From contig CM049313.1 of NCBI GenBank assembly GCA_026874595.1, positions 18,225,508-18,289,507 on the forward strand: a DNA stretch of 64,000 nt, in the 5' to 3' direction. Each line of letters begins with the position of its first letter. Position 1 is the stretch's first letter. Source of the stretch: Sipunculus nudus. Taxonomy: Eukaryota > Annelida > Sipuncula > Golfingiida > Sipunculidae. The position numbers were made by a program, and so were the translations under genes. The notes under the pieces are model-generated. The model saw only the letters and a list, made by a program, of their open reading frames with translations. It searched no databases and had not been told where the DNA came from. This document shows positions 46,832 through 57,330 of the stretch, piece by piece.

Positions 46832-47089
46832 ATTAAATATAAGGTTTTAAAAAACAAGGTATATGTTAATTCTAAACCTTTTAGATGTAAATATTTCATA
46901 GTAAACTCATAAATAGAACCAAAGTCTATAATTCTATTTATTTATATATTTCAACTGATATATATATATAAATATTATTTCGAATAGTGGGGGTGGGGAT
47001 GATTACATTGACCATCCCCCTCTTGCCAAAAAGTGGGGGGAGGGGTATATACCCCCATCCCCCTATATTGACGCCCCTGATGCAATATA

Positions 47090-48520
47090 ATTATGTTTGC
47101 TGATGCTCTCAGAAGAAATGAAAATGTTGTGATGTCGGACTTATGAGAGGGCCTCAGGCCCTGATTCAGAGTATCCAATTGCTGCCTCGTAGTCAAGTGG
47201 CGCTTCAGTCACCCCTTGAAAACTTGGAGTGAAATACCTAAGGATTTAGGTGAAAATATGGTAAATGACCCCTCTTTGGACACAAATGTATGGAAATTGT
47301 GCATTTAAGAGGGTTCTCTAGAAGCTTATTTTCCAATCTTTAACACAAATTAAAAACAAAAGTAAAATTCTGTAATATACAAGATATGTAAAATTTTAGA
47401 AAAATAAGGGTTATACAATGAAAGGTGGTGTTTTTGAGAAACAAAATGTCTCAAAAGTCGAATTTATTGTTTCAGATTTTCATCGTCCGCCATAACTATA
47501 TGCATGATGTTGATGACGTCGCCAAGAAACAGCTATATTTGAGCATTTTTGCTCATTATATCTAAAATATATTGGTTATCAAACACTGGATAACTTTGGA
47601 AATAATGCGTTGAAATAAAATAAGCCTTTTACAAAAACCCTTTAAAATGCACAATTACCCATTGTATCATTCCCAGTAATTCAAGTCCAGAAACATCATA
47701 TCCGAGGCGCGGCCACTGAGGAGTTGTGTGAAAAAAGTCTCGTGTGAGCACTGTCAATCACAATGTAGTTAAAAGATTACGAATTCTCGACTTGTAGTGA
47801 AAATTAAACATACCTATCACAGGTGTCTTATTTCATTTAACTCCGCTAGAAAACCATGTATCTGACATATTTTTCGTGACTTTGCAACTTGTTGCTAAAA
47901 AATGGATCCGGGTGTAAGACAGGTTTAACGGCATTTACCATAAACGTCGTCATTTTGAACGGCTATTTCGTCATTTTTAAACTGGGTTAGTATGAAATTG
48001 GGAAAATAACAACAAACCGTGTAGGATCATTATTGTACCAATTATATATGTTACAAAACGCCCACTTTATTTCTTGTGATCTCGCATACTAATACCGAAT
48101 ACCGGTATACATAATAATCCACTAATGAAAAATTTTGATATTGAAAATGCTTTCAGTTAGGAATGGATCAATTAAATTAATCGGAGGATCTGAACTATAG
48201 ATGTGTTGCAATCATATACTACTCATTTTGTCTGTTTTCTTTCTGGTTTTATTTTGCAAAACTTCTCCAAACGTTTAAACGTTTTTAATGTTTATCTGTG
48301 TCGGGTATGTAGCATTTTTTTTCGAGACAGTAGTTTAGATTATAATTTGATTCAGGGAAAAACTCATTTAAATTAATGTCAAGCAGTAATCCATTATGAA
48401 GAATCGTAAACTGAATATTAAAAATTACAAAGCAATTTATCGCATCATCAGAAGAGTTAAATTTCCCCACATAATTCTGGTTCTGATGTGCTTCGCTTAT
48501 GGCTGTTGTTCATGTAGAAT
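47090..48520. other. Intergenic DNA upstream of the M28 locus
   Basis: No recognisable gene. An ATG at 48396 opens a frame with a hydrophobic stretch (FPHIILVLMCFAYG), but no donor fits and a better signal peptide lies at 49150. Confidence 0.5.
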
Positions 48521-48529
48521 ATGTTATTT

Positions 48530-48790
48530 TAGTTGCCAACGCCAGGATTGTTTGCGTTCATACCCGTTTGTGTGTGTGTGTTTGCGTTTGTTCACAACAT
48601 ATCTCCCCCAATACCACACGGAATCTGAGGAAATTTTCAGGGCATTTCGGGAATGGACGATAAGATTTTTTATGTGGATCCGGTGCATTGTCCGGATTTA
48701 GGAACGTCATCGATGAATGTTAGTTCACAAATGTTCAGTCACTTATGTACGAATGAACCTTGGAATATGGGCCGAATAAATGAATGCAAA
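48530..48790 (+). repeat. Interspersed repeat with GTTTGTTCACAACATATCTC
   Basis: Same family as 26705-26880 and, inverted, 51670-51960. Shared marks are GTTCACAACATA, ATTTTCAGGGCATTTCGGGAA and GGATCCGG.GCA.TG.CCGGAT. Confidence 0.65.
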
Positions 48791-49149
48791 CACGGTTTTG
48801 GCAGCTTATCACAATAGGAACCCCTAACACGGCGGACGCTCCCTCAGTTCGTATTGTTTTTCCTGTGTTGTGGGCCATGTTTTTTAATATCCCTTAGTTT
48901 GTCTGTTCCTTTTGTGAATTTTGACAAATCAGTTATACCTAAAATCTCGTTTAATTTTCTAGAGCTTTCTCTGGTGTCGAAGTGTTTTTATTGACAGCTC
49001 CGTTAAAGCAGGCTTCCGATCATTTTATGTTATTCGTCATGCGGTTCTGGTGTTTTTTGTAATGTTTACATAATAATGATTATATTTTATTTTCTTTATT
49101 ATTATTACCCTTCTGCTTCTGTCTTTGTTTGCGGTTCTATTATCACAAA

Positions 49150-49398
49150 ATGTTTGTTTTAATTCCAGTGGTCCTGTTATTGGTGTGCTTTGCGGGCGCG
49201 TAATCTCTGACAGTATCTCGAGAGCGTTTATCCAATCACATCGAATCAGCGTTTAAGAACCCACGAAGTCATCTGCAACCTGTTGAAAAAGAAAGCACAC
49301 GAAACTACGTGTACCAGTTCTTTAAAGCCCTGAAGTGCGAGAATGCCACGCTTTCAAATCATACATTTGTGTATCCTAATGAACAAAGCTCCTACACG
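49150..49398 (+). pseudogene. M28 locus exon 1: signal peptide and propeptide-like start
   Basis: The ATG at 49150 gives MFVLIPVVLLLVCFAGA, a clear signal peptide, then TAA at 49201-49203. The same frame continues as SLTVSRERLSNHI, NPRSHLQPVEKESTRNYVY and FFKALKCENATLSNHTF, the usual N-terminal helices of M28 peptidases, to the donor ACG|GTATGT. The stop falls between two clearly related parts, so it is a lesion. A 14-base gap from GCGC|GTAATC to ACAG at 49213 is too short to be an intron. Upstream of the ATG no promoter was recognised. Confidence 0.75.
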
Positions 49399-49543
49399 GT
49401 ATGTCACATATTATCTTTTAATTATATATTAAATATTTATCCATCTCTCTTTGTTTTTATATACAAAAAGACACTTTATATTCATGGCTTTTTAAATTGA
49501 TCTTTTACTTGGTAAGATGTGCTGTTAAACATGTTCAGTACAA

Positions 49544-49561
49544 TATATATATATATATATG
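49544..49561. repeat. Short TA microsatellite in intron 1 of the M28 locus
   Basis: (TA)n of about 18 bases. Confidence 0.9.
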
Positions 49562-49613
49562 TTGACCTCAAAATATACCGTATACTCCAATTATAGAATA
49601 AACTTTTCTTCAG

Positions 49614-49716
49614 GGCATCAATTACGTGTACACCCTCCCTGGACGGCACTAGGGATCTTCCAACGATTCCGTCCTGTTGCTTGGTTCTCACTATTACACA
49701 GTCCCAGGTAGTCCAG
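49614..49716 (+). pseudogene. M28 locus exon 2: first metal-binding motif, with TAG
   Basis: From acceptor TTTTCTTCAG to donor G|GTAAAA. It reads GINYVYTLPGRH, TAG (49650-49652), then GSSNDSVLLLGSHYYTVPG and SPG. The family pattern is V-L-G-HYD-; the histidine (zinc ligand) is present but the following aspartate is tyrosine (TAC at 49695-49697). The AG of the TAG codon could itself act as an acceptor and would remove the stop in phase. Confidence 0.8.
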
Positions 49717-49804
49717 GTAAAAAAAAATACGTAATTCTGCTTCACTGGGACAGAATATGACACACCTTCATAACTCATACTAGTTACACTATCCAGTTAA
49801 TACC

Positions 49805-50250
49805 ATATAGTGATGGAGGACTCGAGTTCATGCATTTCTTAGTTACTTGGACTCGGACTTGGTACCGTAGGAGGGTTCTGGACTCTTAGCTGTAGTATGA
49901 CTCGCAGGTGAGGACTCGAGATACAAGACCGAGTCTATCTCGAGTCCAGAAGAAGGGCTGCTCTGTCGCATGCTATAAAGGCACTTATATATGTTAGCGG
50001 ACTTCTAACAGAATATAACATGGGAAAGAGTGTATAAACAAAGCTTTACCTTTTCATCGAGAGCTATAAGTATAATAAATATTTATGGAAATCTCAAATT
50101 TCCATTAATAATTCTGTTAATAATTAGATTTTATTGGACTCGGACCTGGACTCGGGTTTCACATAACTTGAACTCGAAAAAGGTGGGCATGGAATCGAAA
50201 CTGGACTCGGACTCGAGTAGCCTGGACTGGTACTCGGTTGGTGTGTACTC
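49805..50250. repeat. Repeat element with GGACTCG subterminal motifs
   Basis: GACTCGAG, TTGGACTCGGACTTGG, GGACTCGGACCTGGACTCGG and GGACTCGGACTCGAG motifs crowd both ends in opposite orientations around an AT-rich middle, a layout typical of DNA transposons with subterminal transposase sites. It lies in intron 2 of the M28 locus. The exact ends are not clear. Confidence 0.5.
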
Positions 50251-50308
50251 GACAGCATAACTGCAATACATACGTAGTGCATTATGGACAGAATTTTAAA
50301 AACATGTT

Positions 50309-50340
50309 TATATATATATATATATAAATATATATATATA

Positions 50341-50395
<55 letters not shown>
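50309..50395. repeat. TA microsatellite
   Basis: About 87 bases of TA with AAATA and TTTA interruptions, in intron 2 of the M28 locus. Confidence 0.95.
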
Positions 50396-50398
<3 letters not shown>

Positions 50399-50639
50399 CA
50401 AGCAGGAAAGTATACGATACCTTCTTAAAAAGGCTCTTAAGTATATGACGTTTCAAATCCCCACACGACTTTGTTTAATCACTGACCATCCCAGTAGATC
50501 CGTCTAACCACGATGTTTAACTCGAATCTTGTATTCGTAGGTTACAGTTGTACAAGAATTTATATCTGATATGATCATTTATAACTAAAAAGAACCGCAA
50601 TATCAGATTGCTGGCAATACGTAGTTTGTCAGGAGCGAC

Positions 50640-50677
50640 AAAATATGTAAAAATATGTAAATATGTAAACTTCAAAT

Positions 50678-50741
<64 letters not shown>

Positions 50742-50868
50742 CAGAGAGAGAGAGACAGAGAGAGAGAGAGACATATATAGAGAGAGAAAGTGAGAGAGCG
50801 TTGAAAATGTAAACTTAAAATCACAGAAAGAGAGAGAGAAAAAAAGAGAGTTAAATATGTAAACTTCG

Positions 50869-50919
<51 letters not shown>

Positions 50920-50930
50920 TACTGACTTTG
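50640..50930 (+). repeat. GA microsatellite in three expanded units
   Basis: Three units each begin ATGTAAACTT.AAATCACAG (the third TATGTAAACTTCGAACG) and then run into long (GA)n tracts at about 50681-50815, 50826-50848 and 50873-50914. The surrounding unit was duplicated along with the tract. Confidence 0.85.
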
Positions 50931-51427
50931 AACCCCAGCCGGACAGAACAAGGTTGAAGTACCTGTAAATGAAGTGATCATTTAAAATGATAAATCTCGG
51001 AAAACCTATTGCTTTCGCAAAACAGTGCTCTATTAAAAATTTAGAAACAGAAGTTAAATACTGAGACAAGAATTTTTTAATAATAATAGTTTGACAAGAC
51101 CCACTTGACAACCAGTCACACTCTGTTTGATCCTTATTTGTCAAACTGTCCAATTGTGTAAAACACAATAGCAGATTCCAATTCCCCAGTTCACGCATAA
51201 CGTGAATGGATGTCTCTATTTATGTATGGGAATTATTTTTCATTGTTTTCTTTTATTTTAGCTTTCTATTACGCTGAGCTTTTCCCAATATACCGTCTAG
51301 ATATTTGTTGAAGGAATAGGTTGGACTCGAAGTAATACGTTGAAAAAAAAAACATGATCAAGATTCCAGTAAAATCAATATATCGGATTAAAGATTAGTA
51401 TATACTTAATTATCGGAATTCTTCCAG

Positions 51428-51546
51428 GTATCAATGACAATGGATCCGGAATGGCAGCTCTTTTAGAGGCCACGCATCTACTCAGTGCTGCCGCCTGTCA
51501 GAGGAATCGCACACTAGTATTCGTGGCATTCGATTTTGAAGAAAAT
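51428..51546 (+). pseudogene. M28 locus exon 3: metal-binding and catalytic core
   Basis: From acceptor TTCTTCCAG to donor AAT|GTAAGT. The join with exon 2 reads SPG-INDNGSGMAALLEA, holding the bridging aspartate region, and the exon ends RNRTLVFVAFDFEEN with the glutamate pair that gives the catalytic base and a zinc ligand in M28 enzymes. No lesion is seen in this exon. Confidence 0.85.
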
Positions 51547-51669
51547 GTAAGTATAAAATTTTGACTTTGACAAACCTGCTCCGACTTGACAAACCCGTCT
51601 AACTGAATGACGGACGTGATGTCTTGTATAAAATAGATTAACAAGAAATCTGCGTTCTAAGGAGTACAT

Positions 51670-51960
51670 CCCTATTGTGGGATACTCCCAAAATCGTGTT
51701 TGCGTTTAATTATTCGGCCAGTATACCTAGGTTCATAAGTGATTGTTCATTTGTGAATATTCCTTAATGACGTTTCTGTATCCGGGTCATGTGCCGGATC
51801 CACACCAAAACAATTATCGATTCTTCATTGATCCATTCCCGAAATGCACTGGAAATTCATGACATTCCGTTAATAATCGCGTGAGTTATGTTGTGAACAC
51901 ACAGATAAATACACGCACCCCCCCCCCCCCCCCCCCAAAAAAGATAAAAAAAAACACGAG
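51670..51960 (-). repeat. Interspersed repeat, inverted copy of the 48530 family
   Basis: It contains GAGTTATGTTGTGAACACAC, the inverse of the GTTCACAACATA mark, and a C-run at 51920-51936, in intron 3 of the M28 locus. Confidence 0.6.
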
Positions 51961-52291
51961 CGGGTAAGTATATCGGTCTCGTCCCTGAATAAACATTACA
52001 ATTTATGTTAAAGACTATATGATTACATCATTTAGAAAATGTTACACTGTAATGTCAGAATCCAGGGTTAAACATAAAAATAGGTTGACAAACTGTAGTA
52101 CCTGTCATTGCAACATGGTCAGAAGTTTTTTTTATCTCCAAAAGCATCTCAAACAGTTTAGTTTTCTTTTTCTATGAGCTTCAACTGCCAGTCTCATCAT
52201 CGTTGAAATTCCCAGAGAGTTAAATTTATATTCAAAAATTAAAATACAACCATTTCTTTTGTTCTTTTTTTTTCCAAATTATAGACAAGAA

Positions 52292-52293
<2 letters not shown>

Positions 52294-52347
<54 letters not shown>
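52294..52347. repeat. TA microsatellite
   Basis: (TA)n of about 54 bases in intron 3, about 65 bases before exon 4. Confidence 0.95.
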
Positions 52348-52353
<6 letters not shown>

Positions 52354-52412
52354 AGTAACATAAGTAGCATATATACCACGGTTTTAACTTGGTTTTCATG
52401 TTTAAACTTCAG

Positions 52413-52568
52413 GATTTAATGGGAAGCTTACAGTTTGTCCAAAACTACCTCGAGCCCGAGATCTTAAGCAAGTCCGGGGGAAAATTTGAGGGCGCTGTTG
52501 TCTTGGAAACCATGCTACAGTACAACAATACACCAAACTCGCAAGGATTTCCGTACGGATTTGATATG
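52413..52568 (+). pseudogene. M28 locus exon 4
   Basis: From acceptor AAACTTCAG to donor ATG|GTGAGT, 52 codons with no lesion. It reads DLMGSLQFVQNYL, then GAVVLETMLQYNNTPNSQ, corresponding to the strand that carries the second-site acidic zinc ligand, here glutamate, as in some animal M28 proteins. Confidence 0.85.
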
Positions 52569-52920
52569 GTGAGTCGTCTGCTTCCGTCTAGTAAATAGTT
52601 ATTAAGGCTACCTTGAATGTCACGGATATTAGTTCTGTATATAAGTGTGAGGTTCGACATTGACCTGTACTGTTGAGAAAGTCACCACAAATGATTTATT
52701 AATTCGTCTGCATTGTCTTGGAATTATGTATAAAAGTTACTTTTTTAAAACTTGATATCACTGACGATGTCAGATTTTTTTCCGAATTTACACTTGTAGC
52801 ATTTTTCAGCCAACACAACAAAAGTGGCCATTATAGGCTCTTGAATGTTGTTTGTTCTGCTATGATTTTCGCCTGACGCCTTGGAAAACTACCCCTTTCC
52901 TCTGGCGCGTTGGCTAGGAT

Positions 52921-53622
52921 TAAAAGGAGGAGGTGCACGAATTTTGGCATACTCTCACGGCGAATGATGATCACGCCTAATATATATATAAATTTTTCAG
53001 AGAATGAGCCCAGGACTTCATTATTTCATTATTAATATTAATAGAAGTACACATTTATTGTCTGGAATATTAAAATATTTTATCCTGTATGTGGCATGGG
53101 AATCCGAGTGGGGTCGTAAAAAATAATTAAGACGCGAAGCCCACAACTTTGCGCAGCCAAAGTCCAATTCCCTCAGAATCATCCAAAACATTTAATGCCG
53201 ATATAATTTGATGTCTTGCAAGAGGGAGAAAAACGAAAAAATCGACCAAATTATTGTCAAAACTACAATAGTGGAGAATAGTGTTGATGTGGTCCGTTAG
53301 GGCTTAAGTAATTTTAAGAAATTCTAAATCGAGAAGAAAAGTAACATAAGAAGACGTTATGATCAAATTTCCAACCATGACGGCTTGTTCCAGAATATTT
53401 AAGATATAAACTTCCCAGGATGTTCAGACATTTATTTTGTGTATATATTAATAGGGAAAATATTCAATGCCATCGTCGGATTTATCTTGTATTTTTTTTA
53501 TTCAGGTTTTCCCGGCACAATATGCATGGTTACAAAAGAATGAACACAGAGGAAATTTCCTGGCCTCAGCTGGCCGCCAGTCCGACCTTCCTCTCATCAG
53601 CGCCCTCTACCGTGCTCACGCT
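52921..53622 (+). repeat. Tandem duplication, left unit (702 bp)
   Basis: Starts TAAAAGGAGGAGGTGCACGA and ends CGTGCTCACGCT inside exon 5. It is nearly identical to 53623-54508 apart from a missing block of about 190 bp and few substitutions. Confidence 0.92.
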
Positions 53623-53625
53623 TAA
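53506..53625 (+). pseudogene. Broken extra copy of M28 exon 5
   Basis: From acceptor TTTTTTATTCAG, reading VFPAQYAWLQKNEHRG, FLASAGRQSDLPLISALYRA and HA, then TAA at 53623-53625 where the next repeat unit begins. It lacks the second half of the exon and any donor. It does not carry the internal stop present in the complete copy, so it preserves the older sequence at that codon. Confidence 0.85.
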
Positions 53626-54508
53626 AAGGAGGAGGTGCACGAATTTTGGCATACTCTCACGGCGAATGATGATCACGCCTTATACATATATAAATTTTTC
53701 AGAGAATGAGCCCAGGACTTCATTATTTCTTGTTACATATTAAATATCAAAACAAGATAAACAGTCGCTGCAACATTTATGAAAATTGAGAATGGGTGGA
53801 AAAGTATCAGTTAGGGCTAACTGCTCATGACAAATTCAGAAATACTGTTCCGGAGATATATCTCTTTATAGCTATAACTTGTAGAAAATTGAATAATTCT
53901 ATAATAAAAGTAATTGTCTGATTAATATTAATAGAAGTACAAATTTATTGTCTGGAATATTAAAATATTTTATCCTGTATGTGGCATGGGAATCCGAGTG
54001 GGGTCGTAAAAAATAATTAAGACGCGAAGCCCACAACTTTGCGCAGCCAAAGTCCAATTCCCTCAGAATCATCCAAAACATTTAATGCCGATATAATTTG
54101 ATGTCTTGCAAGAGGGAGAAAAACGAAAAAATCGACCAAATTATTGTCAAAACTACAATAGTGGAGAATAGTGTTGATGTGGTCCGTTAGGGCTTAAGTA
54201 ATTTTAAGAAATTCTAAATCTAGAAGAAAAGTAATATAAGAAGACGTTATGATCAAATTTCCAACCATGACGGCTTGTTCCAGAATATTTAAGATATAAA
54301 CTTCCCAGGATGTTCAGACATTTATTTTGTGTATATTTATAGGGAAAATATTCAATGCCACCGTCGGATTTATCTTGTATTTTTTATTCAGGTTTTCCCG
54401 GCACAATAAGTATGGTTACAAAAGAATGAACACAGAGGAAATTTCCTGGCCTCAGCTGGCCGCCAGTCCGACCTTCCTCTCATCAGCGCCCTCTACCGTG
54501 CTCACGCT
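53623..54508 (+). repeat. Tandem duplication, right unit (886 bp)
   Basis: Begins at the exact end of the left unit with TAAAAGGAGGAGGTGCACGA. It includes about 190 bp (roughly 53730-53920) absent from the left unit. It ends CTCACGCT, where exon 5 continues normally into GCACTACCT. Confidence 0.92.
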
Positions 54509-54641
54509 GCACTACCTTCTGACAACATGACCGTTCTAAATCTGACGTTTCCCGATGGAGTTATAGTTCCTGACCTTCACAGAAGTGATCATTATCCTTT
54601 CTGGTTGGCAAATAAGACAGCAATATTTCTGACAGACACAG
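54392..54641 (+). pseudogene. M28 locus exon 5, complete copy with TAA
   Basis: From acceptor TTTTTATTCAG to donor CAG|GTAATA. It reads VFPAQ, TAA (54407-54409), VWLQKNEHRG and on through LPLISALYRAHAALPSDN, NLTFPDGVIVPDLHRSDHY and PFWLANKTAIFLTDTG. RSDHYPFW is the conserved SDHxPF motif. The stop replaces the tyrosine codon of the broken copy. Confidence 0.85.
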
Positions 54642-55258
54642 GTAATACATAGGTTTATCCTTACAGTTAGAAAACACATAAATCGATACACACAGCCAGC
54701 TCAAGTAGGGCGAAGGGAGTAGTAAAGAAAATGGTTCATAAGGCCCATGTATTTCTATCAAAGAAATCTGACAAGGTCGTTTAGATATGAAGCAACAATA
54801 CTAACCAATCATCGTAATATTATATAAAAACAGATAAAAGAAAATTACTGAAAATAATCAAAATGTCAAGGTTTAACATATTTTTTAGGTACTATGTGCT
54901 CCTATATGAGAAAAAAATCTCCTCATCTATATGATAAAACGTTATTCCTGCATTTAATGATACTGAATACATAATATACAAAATATGCAGGAGGGGGCAA
55001 TATCTAGAGGTGATCGATTTCTCAATTTCGGCTTTACCAAGTTTTGCATTTGCTGCAAAGTTTACTACTTCTCCACCAGGGGCCAGTATGTTGATGACGT
55101 CATTAGGATATATGGGACGGTGGTTCTCATTCATAATTACTAAAAACAACGCCTATATAACATATGTGTGATAAATCGTTGTGACTTATTAAGCATTCAA
55201 TATAAATGTTAATCGCAGTAACATCATAAGCCGAACGTAGTGATTATTTTCCTTCCAG

Positions 55259-55444
55259 CAAATTTCCGTGGATACATGCAAACGTGCTACCACGAGGCTT
55301 GTGACGACATCAGTTATCTGTCGGAGGAAAACCTCCAGTTTTTGGCAAAAACGACCCAAGCAGTGGTGAACATGTTCCATCCGGGAACTGTCTCCTCCGA
55401 CAGCGAAACATCGACAGCAACATCAGATAATGTCACCACTGACG
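55259..55444 (+). pseudogene. M28 locus exon 6: last metal ligand
   Basis: From acceptor CCTTCCAG to donor GACG|GTAAGA. With the last base of exon 5 it reads TDTANFRGYMQTCYHEACDD, in which H is the expected final zinc ligand, then a helix (LQFLAKTTQAVVNMF) and a Ser/Thr-rich linker. Reading through the donor would end at TAG 55456-55458, so the alternative is a shorter protein without the tail. Confidence 0.8.
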
Positions 55445-56309
55445 GTAAGATAATCTAGTATGATAATTAAGGTGGTACTTCACAGAATATGTGATCAAAT
55501 TAGACATTACATATTGCATGTGATCTTTTTGTTACTTTCAGTAATTGTAAATCTAGGCAGGGCATACCATATAGCATTTATTATAATGGACCTGCCATTT
55601 TAAAAAATATCATATGTCGCTGAATTTGGCCGATAATTAAGCGTATCATTTTTGAGTATATGATATTCGGGTATATATGCTATTTTCAAATACTTAATTC
55701 AGGGATACATTTATCCTTGTTAAGGATTTTTAATTACATTAGGTACTCCATCGTGGATATCTTGAAATGTGTTTAGGCGCTTGTCTGATCGAATAAAATA
55801 GAAATTCATGATATACATAGAGTGCATTCATGTATATTTCCATATAAATAAGATACAAGGGCCTATATCTTTCGGCCAATTCAATAACGTTCCCATCCTA
55901 TGACATTATGCAATAATAAAATTATATCTGGGTTGCGCAAGCACATTGGCACAATATGATGTGTTACAATACAGTACGTTGGTATTCTCAATTTTGAAAT
56001 TATATTTTAATTAATGATGGCAACAAAAGACTTTTGTGACAGAACTCCTCCGTGGCCACGCCGCAGATATGCACGTCTTTGGTCTTGAACTTCCGGGTAT
56101 TATACAAAGTGTGTCCTAAGGGGGGTCATTTGACATATTATCACCTGAATACTCATATATTTCACTTCATTTTTTTCAAGGGCAATTGAAGAGCCCTAAG
56201 TAATACCACACTAGACTCATAAAGAGTGTTGTAGTACACCGTTTTACCACTAGGAGACAGCACTTCATCTATCAAAACGTCCCTGTATTCAACAGATATA
56301 AAACTTAAA

Positions 56310-56660
56310 TTTAGGCAAAAAAAATTAATGGTATGGTTCTCAGGCACCGCCCGCATCAATTTTAAACCCCCGCATCAAAACTTTTTATTTTGATTTTCAA
56401 TAAAAACTTTTCAATTTTGAGCTGCTGCCGCTCAGACATTTCTTTCAAGAAGATAAAACCATACCATTTCCTTTGTTTTGTAGTGCTTTTACTTATTTAG
56501 CAAAATAAAACTGTTATTTTCATGTTTTTCCCTTATCATTTGACATTTTTATCGAAACATACCAAAAAAATTAATATAAAAAAAGCGCCCGCCCGCATTG
56601 ATTTCTGAAAAAAAAGTGCCTAAAAAACCCCATACCTTTTTTTTTATTTTTGCCTTAGGT
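56310..56660. mobile_element. MITE with GGTATGGTTCTCAGGCACC ends, copy 1
   Basis: GGTATGGTTCTCAGGCACCG near the left side and, inverted, GGTATGGGGTTTTTTAGGCA near the right side, each preceded by a TAGGCAAAAA-type outer end. GC islands (CCGCCCGCAT) stand in AT-rich DNA. It lies in intron 6 of the M28 locus. Confidence 0.6.
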
Positions 56661-57060
56661 ATCTTTTGAAGGACTAAATAAATGAATTTCGATATACTTC
56701 CGCATTGTGTTTTTTTCTTTTCACACATTTCTGGCCTGAATGCAGTGAAGCTGTTGCCTGTGGAACAAAATGTTCACCTGTCATTGATGTGCTGTTGCAT
56801 TATCTATTAATATCAAAATAGTTTAGCTAGTCTTAATTATATCCTGTCGTATTTGGAGTGAAACTAAGCTGGTCTTCAAGTGCAAAATAATGAAAAGGAA
56901 GGAAAACTAGTTTACATGAAAGGAACAGAAGACTACGCTGTGTAGCCATGTTGACTAATGTTTTAATGTTGTGAATTTAATGGGCTTTATAATATTACAT
57001 TTTATAATCAAACGGTATATTATATTATACTTTGAATACTGTACAACCCCTCTATTTCAG

Positions 57061-57176
57061 ATTCAGTTGCCGGAAGTCTCAACATGTGCTTGCCTTCTTT
57101 ATGGATCTGTTTATTTGGTTTGCTGTTTGGATTATCAATTAATTATTTCTTTATCAATATTCATCCGTCTGATTGA
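57061..57176 (+). pseudogene. M28 locus exon 7: C-terminal hydrophobic tail
   Basis: From acceptor CCCTCTATTTCAG. With the last base of exon 6 it reads DSVAGSLNMCLPSLWICLFG and LLFGLSINYFFINIHPSD, then TGA at 57174. The hydrophobic stretch (about 20 residues) would act as a membrane anchor or GPI signal. The exon is joined by phase and by fit after a Ser/Thr linker; no family similarity was used. Confidence 0.55.
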
Positions 57177-57315
57177 ATGGGACCAAACATCTGCCGTCAT
57201 CCACTGTTCAAATACGAATTTGGTTGATTTAAAAGCTCTCAGATGCCTTACTCATTATTATTATTGTTATAATATATAGTCAATAACATTACTTTTGTAT
57301 TTGCATGCTTATAGG

Positions 57316-57330
57316 TATATATATATATAA

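Larger units (their letters stand above)
46554..47079. mobile_element. Non-autonomous hAT element, 526 bp
   Basis: The left end CAGTGGCGTCAATTTA and the inverted right end CAGGGGCGTCAATATA are flanked by ATGTAATA and ATGCAATA (7 of 8 match). The interior is G-rich and TA-rich. Fragments of its right part recur at about 42100, 45220 and 45390. Confidence 0.75.
49150..57176 (+). pseudogene. M28-family secreted metallopeptidase locus, probably a pseudogene
   Basis: Seven exons (49150-49398, 49614-49716, 51428-51546, 52413-52568, 54392-54641, 55259-55444, 57061-57176) join in consistent phase with GT-AG borders. The product would be a signal peptide, an M28 zinc aminopeptidase-like domain and a C-terminal hydrophobic tail, so an extracellular, probably membrane-tethered peptidase. 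Family marks are GSHY, INDNGSG, FDFEEN, SDHYPF, TDTANFR and CYHEACDD. Damage: in-frame TAA at 49201, TAG at 49650 and TAA at 54407, the HYD motif reads HYY, and a tandem duplication leaves a broken extra copy of exon 5 at 53506. Good splice sites and codon-level similarity elsewhere suggest recent loss. Assembly error or a null allele are alternatives. Confidence 0.8.

Noticed and set aside
48396-48701. 101-residue frame with an N-terminal hydrophobic stretch as M28 exon 1
   Set aside because: No donor fits the phase, its second half is an interspersed repeat, and a better signal peptide in the right frame lies at 49150.
50517-50981. 154-residue open frame (-) rich in SLSLSL
   Set aside because: It is the GA/CT microsatellite read in frame, with no other coding signal.
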